Source: Chlamydiia bacterium
GTDB lineage: Bacteria > Chlamydiota > Chlamydiia > Chlamydiales > 2-12-FULL-49-11
Assembly (NCBI GenBank): GCA_022601435.1
Contig: JAJACQ010000027.1
Location: 1-48,701 of the forward strand
Reading direction: 5' to 3'
DNA: 48,701 nt
A program made the translations under genes and the position numbers. The notes below the pieces were generated by a model that was given only the letters and a program-made list of their open reading frames with translations, did not search any database and was not told where the DNA came from. Shown here one piece after another: positions 38,054 to 45,919 of this stretch (position 1 is its first letter; every line of letters starts with the position of its first letter).

Positions 38054-38476
38054 ATGGATTTTGGAATGGTAGGGCCAGCATTGGCTTTAGGGCTATCTGC
38101 AATAGGAGCTGCAATTGGTTGCGCTTGGGCAGGGATCACATCTCATGGAGTGATGAGTAGAATTGATGAAGGACATGCAAAGCTACTAGGCTTGTCAGCT
38201 GTGCCGGCATCACAGATGATTTATGGATTTGTGTTAATGCTTTTACTTTCACAAAGTGTTAAAGCAGGTGGAGTATCGCCACTATCGGCAATTGCAATAG
38301 GCGCTTCATCAGGTGCAGCAATTATGGTAGCAGCGATTTTTCAGGGTCTTGCATGCGTATCAGCAATTCAAGCAACTGCTAAAAAACCAGGTGTATTTGG
38401 TAAAACATTTATCGCAATTGGTATCGTTGAATCATTTGCACTATTTGCATTTGTATTTGCGCTTTTATTGATTTAA
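38054..38476 (+). CDS. atpK: V-type ATP synthase subunit K (rotor ring)
   Basis: Subunit K forms the ion-carrying membrane ring. The 140-residue protein is a four-helix, two-hairpin proteolipid. The ion-binding glutamate is Glu126 (IGIVESFALFAF). It also keeps the residues that coordinate Na+ in Enterococcus hirae NtpK: Ser53 and Gln54 (PASQMIYGF, in place of Thr64 and Gln65), Tyr57, and Gln97 exactly 29 residues before the glutamate. This suggests sodium rather than proton coupling. AGGAGAG precedes the ATG. A terminator follows directly. Confidence 0.93.
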   Translation: MDFGMVGPALALGLSAIGAAIGCAWAGITSHGVMSRIDEGHAKLLGLSAVPASQMIYGFVLMLLLSQSVKAGGVSPLSAIAIGASSGAAIMVAAIFQGLACVSAIQATAKKPGVFGKTFIAIGIVESFALFAFVFALLLI

Positions 38477-38507
38477 AAAAGGGGGCTTTAAGATTATAGC
38501 CCTTTTT
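38476..38507. terminator. Terminator between atpK and the convergent gene
   Basis: AAAAAGGGGGCT pairs with AGCCCTTTTT (with a two-base bulge) around a 10-base loop. The arms start in A runs and end in T runs, so the hairpin can stop transcription of atpK and of the minus-strand gene that ends at 38509. Confidence 0.75.
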
Positions 38508-38508
38508 A

Positions 38509-39600
38509 TCACTTCATCCAAGGATGACGATGATTTTGTAAATCTGCGATATCATAAACTTCAATATGTGGATGTTGTCTTGTAAGAGTAGCTTCTACTT
38601 CCGCAATGTTTTCAGCAGTTGTAAAAGCGAGAGTGCAATCATTTAATGAATAGGAAGCTTTAACTCTGCAAGGAGATAATAGAATAACTGGAATGGTTTC
38701 ATTTTGATTTCTTGTACACCTTTGTTTTAGGTATTTAATAGAATCCAAATAGGCTTTTAGGTATTTTCTTTTTTCTTCTTGGAGAAAAGAATCTTTTAAT
38801 GGGAAGAGATAGTTGATCCTTTGATAGAACATAATGGTAGTACCTGTTAGTTTCATGGTATAACCTGAGGCATATAAGCTAGGAGCTAAAAGGCCACCTC
38901 TTCTAGAAATATATCCTGTACACATAGTAGATTCATTTTCACCTCTTACACCAACTAACGATCCTTCAAAGAGATGGGGATCGTGTGTGTTTAGAAAGTA
39001 GCTAGAATCGACAAAGCGTTTAAGTGTTTTTTCTTTAATTTCACTTTTTTTAATTCTTTTAAAAAAGCTCTTTTTTAGAGGGTGGATATGTTTAAGAGGC
39101 ACGGTTAAATTTTTGTGTTTGATAGTTTCTACTTGAGCTATATGCTCATCGAAATTTTTAACGAATCCGAGCAACGCTTTACTTGAGTTTTCAAAAGTTA
39201 TGGCAACAAGTTTTTCTACTTCTAATTCTTTTGTATTTAATAAGTCACTTTCTAAAACTTCATATCCAATAAGGTGTTTGTATAAATCTCGTGGAGGGTA
39301 TTTTTTAAGTGCTTGAATTTTTTCATTTCTCTTAACTTCTGAAAGATTTCTTAGTTTATCCCATATCCTTTTTACTAAGGTATCGGTATATTTCGAGCGT
39401 GAGGGGTTATGAAATTGTCGAATGCTTTTTTTATATCCATCCTCTGTGCAAGAAAAGGAATTATGATTTGTTAGCGGAGGAAGTCCATGTCTATCAAGTT
39501 GGACAACGAATTGTTTAAGAGCCTGATCTATTTTTGTATGGACTGAGATGTGGAATGAAGTATAACTACTTGATGTTACAGGTTGTAGTGATGTGTCCAT
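38509..39600 (-). CDS. Hypothetical protein (363 residues)
   Basis: I do not recognise this protein. It has no signal peptide or membrane segment, and is rich in lysine, serine and threonine. A central stretch (about residues 210-290) has YISRRGGLLAPSLYASGYTM and GTTIMFYQRINYLFPLKDSF, and the C-terminus includes IPVILLSPCRVKASYSL. It could be a cytoplasmic or secreted accessory protein. It is convergent with atpK across a shared terminator and divergent from fumC. Confidence 0.5.
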   Translation of the reverse strand: MDTSLQPVTSSSYTSFHISVHTKIDQALKQFVVQLDRHGLPPLTNHNSFSCTEDGYKKSIRQFHNPSRSKYTDTLVKRIWDKLRNLSEVKRNEKIQALKKYPPRDLYKHLIGYEVLESDLLNTKELEVEKLVAITFENSSKALLGFVKNFDEHIAQVETIKHKNLTVPLKHIHPLKKSFFKRIKKSEIKEKTLKRFVDSSYFLNTHDPHLFEGSLVGVRGENESTMCTGYISRRGGLLAPSLYASGYTMKLTGTTIMFYQRINYLFPLKDSFLQEEKRKYLKAYLDSIKYLKQRCTRNQNETIPVILLSPCRVKASYSLNDCTLAFTTAENIAEVEATLTRQHPHIEVYDIADLQNHRHPWMK

Positions 39601-39654
39601 AAGATCTCATATTTTACATTAAATATACAATAAACTCCCATTTTCATCCAATAT

Positions 39655-39763
39655 GAGGGTCATGCCTGCAATCCTGCAATTTGAAATTTTATAAACATAT
39701 AACAGTCAGTCTGTTGTTTAGTTTTGAACAGAGGGTCATGCCTGCAATTTAAGCAATTTGAAA
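39655..39763 (+). repeat. Two direct repeats upstream of fumC
   Basis: GAGGGTCATGCCTGCAAT (39655-39672 and 39731-39748), each followed by GCAATTTGAAA, occurs twice with starts 76 bases apart (32 and 33 bases long). They sit in the 281-base gap before fumC, ending about 120 bases before its ATG. They could be paired operator sites or remnants of a duplication. Nothing else is identifiable in this gap. Confidence 0.6.
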
Positions 39764-39881
39764 ATCAAATGACTTAAGTCAATAAATTGAAGAGATGACT
39801 CTCATTGGGGTTTAACGGGTAAAGGTATTTCTTGAAAAGAATTAGGTGAATCAGGCTATTTAATGATCTAGGGGAATATTT

Positions 39882-41267
39882 ATGTATAGAGAAGAGAAGG
39901 ATACTTTAGGGGTAGTGAAGGTGCCAAGCGAGATGCTATATGGCGCTCAAACAGCTAGATCTTTAGAGAATTTCAAGGTAGGTGGGCATAAGATGCCTAT
40001 AGAAGTGGTCTATGCGCTTGCGTTGATCAAAAAGTCCACAGCGATAGTTAATTGTGATTTAAAGCTTCTTTCAAAGGATAAGTGTGAGCTGATATGTTTT
40101 GCTGCAGATGAGATTTTGGCGGGAAGGTATAAAGAGCATTTTCCTTTAGTTGTATGGCAAACAGGATCAGGGACTCAGAGTAATATGAATGTCAATGAAG
40201 TGATAGCAAACTTAGCAAATATAAAAAATGGTGGAGAGTTAGGGGTTTACACGTTTATTCATCCAAATGATGATGTGAATAAGTCTCAATCATCGAATGA
40301 TGTAGTGCCGTCTGCAAGCGTGATATCATCGGTGATGTTAATTAAAGAAAAGTTGATTCCAGCATTAGAGTTATTTCAAAAAGAGATAGAAGAAAAGGTT
40401 AAAGAGTTTGATTCGATTGTAAAGTGCGGGCGAACTCACCTAATGGATGCAACGCCACTTACGCTAGGGCAAGAATTTTCAGCATTTGCAGAGCAAATAA
40501 AAAATAGTATTGAAGCGATAAAAGAGGCATCTAAGAAAGCAAGTTTTTTAGCGCTCGGAGGAACAGCGGTAGGAACTGGAATAAATACGCATCCTAAGTA
40601 TGCAGATAAAGTCGCCAAAGAGATTTCGAAATTATTAGACGTAGAGTTTAAATCTGCGCCAAATAAGTTTGAAGCTCTTGGTTGTATGGATGGATTAGTA
40701 GCTATTTCAGGTACTTTAAGGACCTTAGCATGTAGCTTTATGAAGATTGGAAATGATATCAGGCTGTTAGCATCTGGACCAAGGTGCGGACTTGGCGAGT
40801 TAAATCTTCCTTCAAATGAGCCTGGTTCATCAATCATGCCAGGAAAGGTTAATCCCACGCAGTGTGAGATGTTAACGCAAGTAGCTGCTCAGGTAATAGG
40901 AAATGATGCAGCTGTTGGAGTGGCTGGAATGAGTGGACAGCTTCAGCTAAATGTATTTAGGCCTGTGTTAATTTATAACTTGCTTGAGTCGATTCACCTT
41001 TTAGCAGATGCTGCAGAAAACTTTACACACAAGTGTCTGAAGGGAATTTCAGCAAATGAGGAAGAGATCCAAAAGCATCTAGAGCATAGTCTAATGTTGG
41101 TAACAGCGTTAAATCCACATATTGGTTATGATAATGCTGCAAGTATTGCTAAAAAAGCCTTTAGTGAGGGGAAGACGTTAATGCAGGCTGCAATTGATCT
41201 TGATTTATTGAATGAGGAAGAGTTTGTAAAGCTTGTTGATCCCATTGAAATGACTAAACCAAAGTAA
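39882..41267 (+). CDS. fumC: Fumarate hydratase, class II
   Basis: FumC interconverts fumarate and malate in the citric-acid cycle without iron. The 461-residue protein is full length for class II fumarases and has the family signatures TGSGTQSNMNVNEV (about residues 97-110), the GRTHLMDATPLTLGQEFS segment, and the catalytic flexible loop GSSIMPGKVNPTQCEM (about 315-330). AGGGGA precedes the ATG. It is a single-gene unit, since direct repeats lie before it and a repeat-rich gap after it. Confidence 0.97.
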   Translation: MYREEKDTLGVVKVPSEMLYGAQTARSLENFKVGGHKMPIEVVYALALIKKSTAIVNCDLKLLSKDKCELICFAADEILAGRYKEHFPLVVWQTGSGTQSNMNVNEVIANLANIKNGGELGVYTFIHPNDDVNKSQSSNDVVPSASVISSVMLIKEKLIPALELFQKEIEEKVKEFDSIVKCGRTHLMDATPLTLGQEFSAFAEQIKNSIEAIKEASKKASFLALGGTAVGTGINTHPKYADKVAKEISKLLDVEFKSAPNKFEALGCMDGLVAISGTLRTLACSFMKIGNDIRLLASGPRCGLGELNLPSNEPGSSIMPGKVNPTQCEMLTQVAAQVIGNDAAVGVAGMSGQLQLNVFRPVLIYNLLESIHLLADAAENFTHKCLKGISANEEEIQKHLEHSLMLVTALNPHIGYDNAASIAKKAFSEGKTLMQAAIDLDLLNEEEFVKLVDPIEMTKPK

Positions 41268-41275
41268 TACCTCTA

Positions 41276-41390
41276 TAATCGGCTATGCCGCTTACAGAGT
41301 CAGGCAGGGGCTCTGCCCTCTGCATCCCGCCAAAGGGACTTCGTTCCTTTGGAAACCCAAAGTTGATTTTTTGCAATGCAAAAAATTGGA
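41276..41390 (+). repeat. Repeat cluster after fumC, including palindromic repeat copy 3
   Basis: A hairpin GCCAAAGGGAC/GTTCCTTTGG (41330-41339 with 41343-41352) ends in GGAAACCCAAA, matching the core and right end of the 27009 and 27552 repeats but with different, still paired, stem bases. A further GGCAG/CTGCC hairpin lies just upstream, and TTTTTTGCA/TGCAAAAAA (41367-41385) downstream, the last one terminator-like. Confidence 0.65.
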
Positions 41391-41481
41391 AAATTAAATA
41401 ATTCTAATTTTAATGTTATCGAATTTAATTATGATTTTTTCAGTTATTAGCTTGTTGAGACTGGGCTTATCTTCGCGTGAG

Positions 41482-41517
41482 TTTATTCACTTTTTTTTAC
41501 AAGAAAAAGTGAATAAA
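41482..41517. repeat. 14-bp perfect inverted repeat in the fumC/Nudix gap
   Basis: TTTATTCACTTTTT (41482-41495) and AAAAAGTGAATAAA (41504-41517) form a perfect 14-bp stem with an 8-base loop. It lies in the 369-base gap between the convergent fumC and Nudix genes. The rest of the gap (41518-41636), including GGCGCC and long A and T runs, shows no gene. Confidence 0.6.
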
Positions 41518-41636
41518 AGCAGATTTTTTTGCTGGCGCCAAAAAAAAACTTTGCTTGTCTTTAACTAAGCCCTTGACCAGGGTATGGGACAGCATCTCAT
41601 GGACTTTTATAAAAGATACAAAAAGATACACAAATT

Positions 41637-42143
41637 TTAAGTGTTAACAGGGAGGCCTAATCTTGACAAGAAGTAGCGGCAGACTAATATGGGGTGAGAA
41701 AGGACTGCTTTTAAGATAAATAAAGGAGAAAAGGTGGTAATTTCCTTTTCGTAGTAGGGGTTATCTTCCAATGCTTCTTTAATCCAGTCAACATAAAGAG
41801 GAAGGGTTTCGTAGGGGAGATCATTTAGAGCAAAGGCCTTTACTTCTTTGACCTCGTTGTGATCGTGATTTATTTTTTCATCGTTTATCACTGAAAGTTT
41901 ATAAAGGTAGGAAGAATCGATGAATTTTGCAGAGAAAGAAAAGAGCCCTATTTTACGATCAATTTTCACATCATAACCGGTTTCTTCTTTCACTTCCCGG
42001 ATAATGGTTTCATCAGCAGTTTCACCTTCATCGATGGCTCCGCCTGGTAAAACCCATAGGGGGATATCTCGTCGTTTAGTAAGGATGACTTTATCATCTA
42101 AAAAGACGACTCCTAACACAGCTTTAACAATTGTTTTTGACAT
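41637..42143 (-). CDS. Nudix hydrolase
   Basis: A Nudix hydrolase that cleaves nucleoside diphosphate-linked compounds, typically as a housecleaning enzyme. The Nudix box runs from residue 35 to 57: Gly35, Glu41, then REVxEE and Gly56-Tyr57, matching GX5EX7REUXEEXGU, so it should be catalytically competent. The 168 residues contain an N-terminal Nudix domain and a short C-terminal tail without recognisable features. The exact substrate cannot be predicted. It is divergent from the lipoprotein gene downstream. Confidence 0.88.
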   Translation of the reverse strand: MSKTIVKAVLGVVFLDDKVILTKRRDIPLWVLPGGAIDEGETADETIIREVKEETGYDVKIDRKIGLFSFSAKFIDSSYLYKLSVINDEKINHDHNEVKEVKAFALNDLPYETLPLYVDWIKEALEDNPYYEKEITTFSPLFILKAVLSHPILVCRYFLSRLGLPVNT

Positions 42144-42194
42144 CTATGTCACCCTTATATAAACTGGTGGCGAGTTTTTAGTATAGAGGATTTT

Positions 42195-42644
42195 GTGAAT
42201 AAACTAACAAGAGTATTTTTTATTTTTTCAGGATTATTTTTCCTTACGGGTTGTTCATCAGGGTATTTATCTGTAGATAAAATTAAGACTGATAAGGTGA
42301 CTTATGCATCTCGTTTTGCCAGAACGCCTGATCCTAGATCGTTAAATCCACCTAAGGGCGAAAAGCTTTATATCACATGGTCTTTGCCTCTTGTGTTTGA
42401 GCCTCATATGTATCGATTAAAAGCAGATTTCGTTTATCGCAATTTGACAACAGAGACAATTATGCTACCACTTAAAAGGCGAGCAGGATCGATGATTATT
42501 GAAATGCTGGGTGAAGAGTATAAGAAGAAAGAAGGCTATCTTTCTTATAAGATGGAAATCATTTCAGTGGATGGTGAGGTGATTAGTGATTATACGCACA
42601 GGATGTGGGTAGATTTAATTCTTCCGTGCGGTGTGAAGAAGTAA
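42195..42644 (+). CDS. Lipoprotein of unknown function
   Basis: Unrecognised 149-residue protein that begins VN-K... with a lipoprotein signal: hydrophobic IFSGLFFLTGC with the lipobox LTGC at Cys20, so it is anchored in a membrane by its acylated cysteine. The rest looks like a beta-rich domain (YITWSLPLVFEPHMYRLKAD, YRNLTTETIMLPLKRR). The start is GTG at 42195 with AGAGGA 4 bases upstream. Its last 62 bases overlap the 3' end of the convergent aroG. Confidence 0.7.
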   Translation: MNKLTRVFFIFSGLFFLTGCSSGYLSVDKIKTDKVTYASRFARTPDPRSLNPPKGEKLYITWSLPLVFEPHMYRLKADFVYRNLTTETIMLPLKRRAGSMIIEMLGEEYKKKEGYLSYKMEIISVDGEVISDYTHRMWVDLILPCGVKK

Positions 42645-43545
42645 TTTTTTCTTTAGCATAGAGCAGAAGTGATCGAGTCTCTTCAAAATTTAAGCATGGA
42701 TCTGTATAAGAGACGCCAAATTCTTTGGTTTTTTTTGCGGCTCCCTTATAAAGGTTACTTTCGATCATCACGCCCAAGATATTTATAGGATTTTCTATAT
42801 ATTGATCTAAAACATCTAAGAATACGGTTTTTTGATCATCGGGTTTATTGTGACTATTACCGTGAGAGCAATCGATTAAAATGGGGGAATGAATGTCTTG
42901 TTCTTCAGAAAGTGATTTTATAAGAGTGACTGTTTCTTTATCGTAGTTAGGGGTTTTGCCACCTCTAAGAACAACATGTGTGAATGGATTTCCAGAAGAA
43001 AAGGTTTGAGAATTCTCAGTGAGGATGCAGTGGGACTGTTTAGCTATCAAGATTGAGTTGATCGATGTATTTATATCTCCATCTAATGAATGTTTAAATC
43101 CGAAGGGAATAGGGCTATTAGAAGCTAGAATTCGATGTGTTGTAGAAGTTGCCGTGCGAGCGCCAATAAATCCCCAAGAGATAAATGGAGCAAGGTGGGG
43201 ATAGATTGAGGGCTCAATAAACTCCATAGCCAGAGGGACAGGTAAAGAGGAAAATAGTTTTTTTGTAAGTTCTAGCCCCTTTAAGATGTCTTCTGGTTTG
43301 TGAATGTCTGGTTGATAAACAAATCCTTTCCAAGAATGAGATGTGCGAGACTTTTCCACAAAGGCGCGCATGACTAGGCAAATCTCGTTACCGAGTTCTA
43401 CTTGAAGAAGCTTTAATTTTTTAGCAAAAAGAATAGTCTCTTCTATGCAATAAATAGAACATGGACCCACTATTGCAAAAAAAGTCTTTGATCGATTCTG
43501 CAATCTATGTTTAATTTTAGCGCGAATGCTTTCTACTAATGTCAT
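42583..43545 (-). CDS. aroG: 3-deoxy-7-phosphoheptulonate (DAHP) synthase, class I
   Basis: DAHP synthase makes the first compound of the shikimate pathway from phosphoenolpyruvate and erythrose 4-phosphate. With the start at ATG 43545 it has 320 residues. Metal and active-site landmarks are intact: GPCSI (metal Cys), WGFIGART, HVVLRGGKTPNY, IDCSHGNS (His), GVMIES (Glu) and YTDPCLNF (Asp). Several substrate-region bases differ from the E. coli pattern (TATSTTHR for TTESQVHR, FKHSLDG for FKNGTDG). The C-terminal 20 residues arise from sequence antisense to the lipoprotein gene. The upstream ATG at 43581 is less likely. Confidence 0.88.
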   Translation of the reverse strand: MTLVESIRAKIKHRLQNRSKTFFAIVGPCSIYCIEETILFAKKLKLLQVELGNEICLVMRAFVEKSRTSHSWKGFVYQPDIHKPEDILKGLELTKKLFSSLPVPLAMEFIEPSIYPHLAPFISWGFIGARTATSTTHRILASNSPIPFGFKHSLDGDINTSINSILIAKQSHCILTENSQTFSSGNPFTHVVLRGGKTPNYDKETVTLIKSLSEEQDIHSPILIDCSHGNSHNKPDDQKTVFLDVLDQYIENPINILGVMIESNLYKGAAKKTKEFGVSYTDPCLNFEETRSLLLYAKEKITSSHRTEELNLPTSCAYNH

Positions 43546-43594
43546 CAAATAAAAAAAACTGTTAAAAAATAAATGATACACTATAACAAGGGAT

Positions 43595-44611
43595 ATGGGC
43601 CAGGTAAAAAAGCAAATTTCGAGAGTTTTAACGTATCCTAGTGGGATGAATCATTCAGGATTTTACAGAACCTTATGGCCAGCGTATTACTTAGAAGCTC
43701 TAGAGCATATTGAATACAATATCTCAATGCAGATACTCAGAGATGAGTCAATCTATTCTAAAGTTGATGTTGTACAGATACAAAAAATGAAAGAGATGAG
43801 TCCTAATTTTTTAGAAAAGCTTATAAGTTTAAGAAAGAAGTTTGGCTTTCGTCTTATTTGTGATGTTGATGAGTTTATAGATGATAAAATCATTGAGCTG
43901 TGCGATGAAGTTGTTGTTTCAACACCTTTTTTAAAAGAGCAATACTTATTAAAATTTAGTCAGAATAATTTTTCAGTGATTACTAGTAAGATTCCTCATT
44001 TTTGGGCAGGAAGCTTTTATCATGAAGAGAGTATTCTCAATAACTACCGTGAGAATAAATCAAAGCCTAGGGTGTTAATTTGTTCTGGAACTTCTCGCGA
44101 TGACTTTTCTCATGTGATTAATGAAATTAAGCAAACTATAAATGACTTTAAATGGATATTTTTTGAAACTATACCATGGGAGTTACAAGAAGAAGTTAAA
44201 GATGGGTTAGTAGAGTTTTACCCAGAGGTAACCATGGATAGTATTCATAAACAGATCTCATCGTTAAAGTGTCATTTGATAGTTGCTCCATTGCAAGATA
44301 CCTTGTCAAATCATGCAAAGGGTGATGAAAAGATGCAAGAGGCAGCAGCTCATGGTTTGCCAATAATTGCTCAAGATATCACACCGTATAAAAAGACTGC
44401 GCTTCGTTTTAAGAGTGGTAAACAGATGATTGATTTGATTTATAAGACCTTAGAAAATGAAGATAGATATATGGAAGCATCGAGACAATCTCGAAAGATG
44501 GTTGATAAAAATTGGCTCGAATTAGATGAAAACATAGGGATGTATAAAGAGTTGTTTGCTTACTCTTATAATGATTTGAAAAGATGGCAAAGAAAGGAGT
44601 TTTGTTATTAG
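43595..44611 (+). CDS. GT-B glycosyltransferase (GT4-like), paralogue 1
   Basis: A likely GT4-like glycosyltransferase of the GT-B fold, probably using a nucleotide-sugar in the cytoplasm for surface glycan synthesis. The 338-residue protein has RLICDVDEFIDDKI (residues 88-101), a STPFLKEQYL segment, and a C-terminal nucleotide-binding part: HLIVAPLQDTLSNHAKGDEK and AAAHGLPIIAQDITPYKKT. There is no signal peptide. AAGGG lies 3 bases upstream of the ATG. The following gene is a clear paralogue that starts inside the end of this one. Substrate unknown. Confidence 0.75.
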   Translation: MGQVKKQISRVLTYPSGMNHSGFYRTLWPAYYLEALEHIEYNISMQILRDESIYSKVDVVQIQKMKEMSPNFLEKLISLRKKFGFRLICDVDEFIDDKIIELCDEVVVSTPFLKEQYLLKFSQNNFSVITSKIPHFWAGSFYHEESILNNYRENKSKPRVLICSGTSRDDFSHVINEIKQTINDFKWIFFETIPWELQEEVKDGLVEFYPEVTMDSIHKQISSLKCHLIVAPLQDTLSNHAKGDEKMQEAAAHGLPIIAQDITPYKKTALRFKSGKQMIDLIYKTLENEDRYMEASRQSRKMVDKNWLELDENIGMYKELFAYSYNDLKRWQRKEFCY

Positions 44612-45557
44612 CAGAGTAAAGGTAGCGAAAGTTTTACTCCATCCTTCCAAAAGCTGTACTAAGGCTTTTTGGAGGTTATTATGGCCTGCTTATCAGCTAG
44701 GATTGCGAAATGAGATTTCATATTCGAAGTTAAACGAGATGGGGAATGATTTTTTGCCTTACTTAAATTCTGATGTAGTTGTTCTTCAAAACTCAGGTAA
44801 AGATGAGTTAGAGTTTTTTAAAAAGTTAAAAAATAAGCAGATGTCTCGGATTATTTATGATGTGGATGAAATCCTCGATGATGAATATAGCTTGGAATTG
44901 ATGAGCTTATGTGATGAAATAAGTGTTTCAACTCCTTTTTTAAAAAATCATTATCAAAAGTTAGCTAAGAATATTTCTGTAGTTCCAAATAAGATCCCTT
45001 TTGTCTGGGCAGGGGGGATTTATAGTGAACAAATTATTTTGAGAAATTATCGAAAGCATAAAAACAGACCGAGAATCATTTGTTTAAACAATGATAATTA
45101 TAATGAAGATTTATGCCGCGTGATAAAAGATAGTAAGGATGAGTTCTGTTGGATTTTTATTGGAAAATGTCCTGAGGGGTTAGAGGGGAAAGTCAAAGTT
45201 GTAGCAGAGCCTACTTTAGGAATAAGACCTCAGTTTTTGTTATCGCTAGAGGCAAATATGATGGTTGCTCCTTTAAAAGATACGCTACAAAATCATGCAA
45301 AGAGTAATAGAGAACTTTTGGAAGCAGGGGCTTTGGGGTTGCCTATTGCTACTCAAGATATGACTCCCTATAAAGAGGCCTCTATTCAATTTTCATCCGC
45401 AATAGAAATGATTAAAAAAGTTAAAGCAGTACTTAGTGATGAAAAAATCTTTTTACAAGAATCTAAAGCTTCCCGAAATTTTATTGATAGAAATTGGCTC
45501 GAGCAAGAAGAAAATATTTTGAACTATAGAAATTTATGCAATTACATCTATGAATAA
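44607..45557 (+). CDS. GT-B glycosyltransferase (GT4-like), paralogue 2, probable AUU start
   Basis: A 316-residue paralogue of the preceding gene with the same GT-B motifs: RIIYDVDEILDDEY, VSTPFLKNHYQKL, MMVAPLKDTLQNHAK and GALGLPIATQDMTPY. No ATG, GTG or TTG start fits the conserved N-terminus, yet the in-frame sequence upstream encodes KVAKVLLHPS and FWRLLWPAYQLG, matching paralogue 1 (SRVLTYPSG, FYRTLWPAYYLE). ATT at 44607 has a perfect AAGGAG 7 bases ahead and overlaps the previous stop, so I start there. The nearest standard start, TTG 44703, would delete 32 conserved residues. Confidence 0.7.
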   Translation: MSRVKVAKVLLHPSKSCTKAFWRLLWPAYQLGLRNEISYSKLNEMGNDFLPYLNSDVVVLQNSGKDELEFFKKLKNKQMSRIIYDVDEILDDEYSLELMSLCDEISVSTPFLKNHYQKLAKNISVVPNKIPFVWAGGIYSEQIILRNYRKHKNRPRIICLNNDNYNEDLCRVIKDSKDEFCWIFIGKCPEGLEGKVKVVAEPTLGIRPQFLLSLEANMMVAPLKDTLQNHAKSNRELLEAGALGLPIATQDMTPYKEASIQFSSAIEMIKKVKAVLSDEKIFLQESKASRNFIDRNWLEQEENILNYRNLCNYIYE

Positions 45558-45608
45558 ATTATCATTGACTCTATAATTTTGAGCAAAAAAGACTATTTAA
45601 GGCATATT

Positions 45609-45845
45609 ATGAGAACAAGCGCTCTAGAGTTAACTACCAAGGATAATAATTATACTCAAGACAATGGTCCTTCTCACGATACGAAGCAGGACAGAGTAAC
45701 AGCCTTAACAAATAATGAAGTAGAACAAGCAATACAAGGTGCTAAACATTCACCGAGAGTAGCTTTGATTATTGTAGCCGTGGCAATAGTCCTTGTAGCT
45801 GGTGCAATAATAGCTGCAATACTTCTAGCTCCAGACAGAAGATAG
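45609..45845 (+). CDS. Small tail-anchored protein
   Basis: Unrecognised 78-residue protein. A hydrophilic N-terminal part (LTTKDNNYTQDNGPSHDTK) is followed by one long hydrophobic helix (VALIIVAVAIVLVAGAIIAA, about residues 48-70) that ends the protein with APDRR, so it looks tail-anchored. ATG 45609 has AAGG 7 bases upstream; a TTG at 45579 would give a longer form with no clear site. It lies between the glycosyltransferases and the symporters, in the same direction. Confidence 0.5.
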   Translation: MRTSALELTTKDNNYTQDNGPSHDTKQDRVTALTNNEVEQAIQGAKHSPRVALIIVAVAIVLVAGAIIAAILLAPDRR

Positions 45846-45919
45846 TAGTAAAAATTTTAAACCTAGATTTTCATTCTAATTTCCTATATAGTGTTTCACC
45901 ATAAGAACTAAAAGGTTTT

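Noticed and set aside
41393..41636. A gene in the fumC/Nudix gap
   Set aside because: No long frame, many A and T runs, and a strong inverted repeat; nothing protein-like was found on either strand.
44703..44705. TTG as the start of the second GT4-like gene
   Set aside because: It deletes 32 residues that align with the paralogue; the ribosome-binding site is poor.
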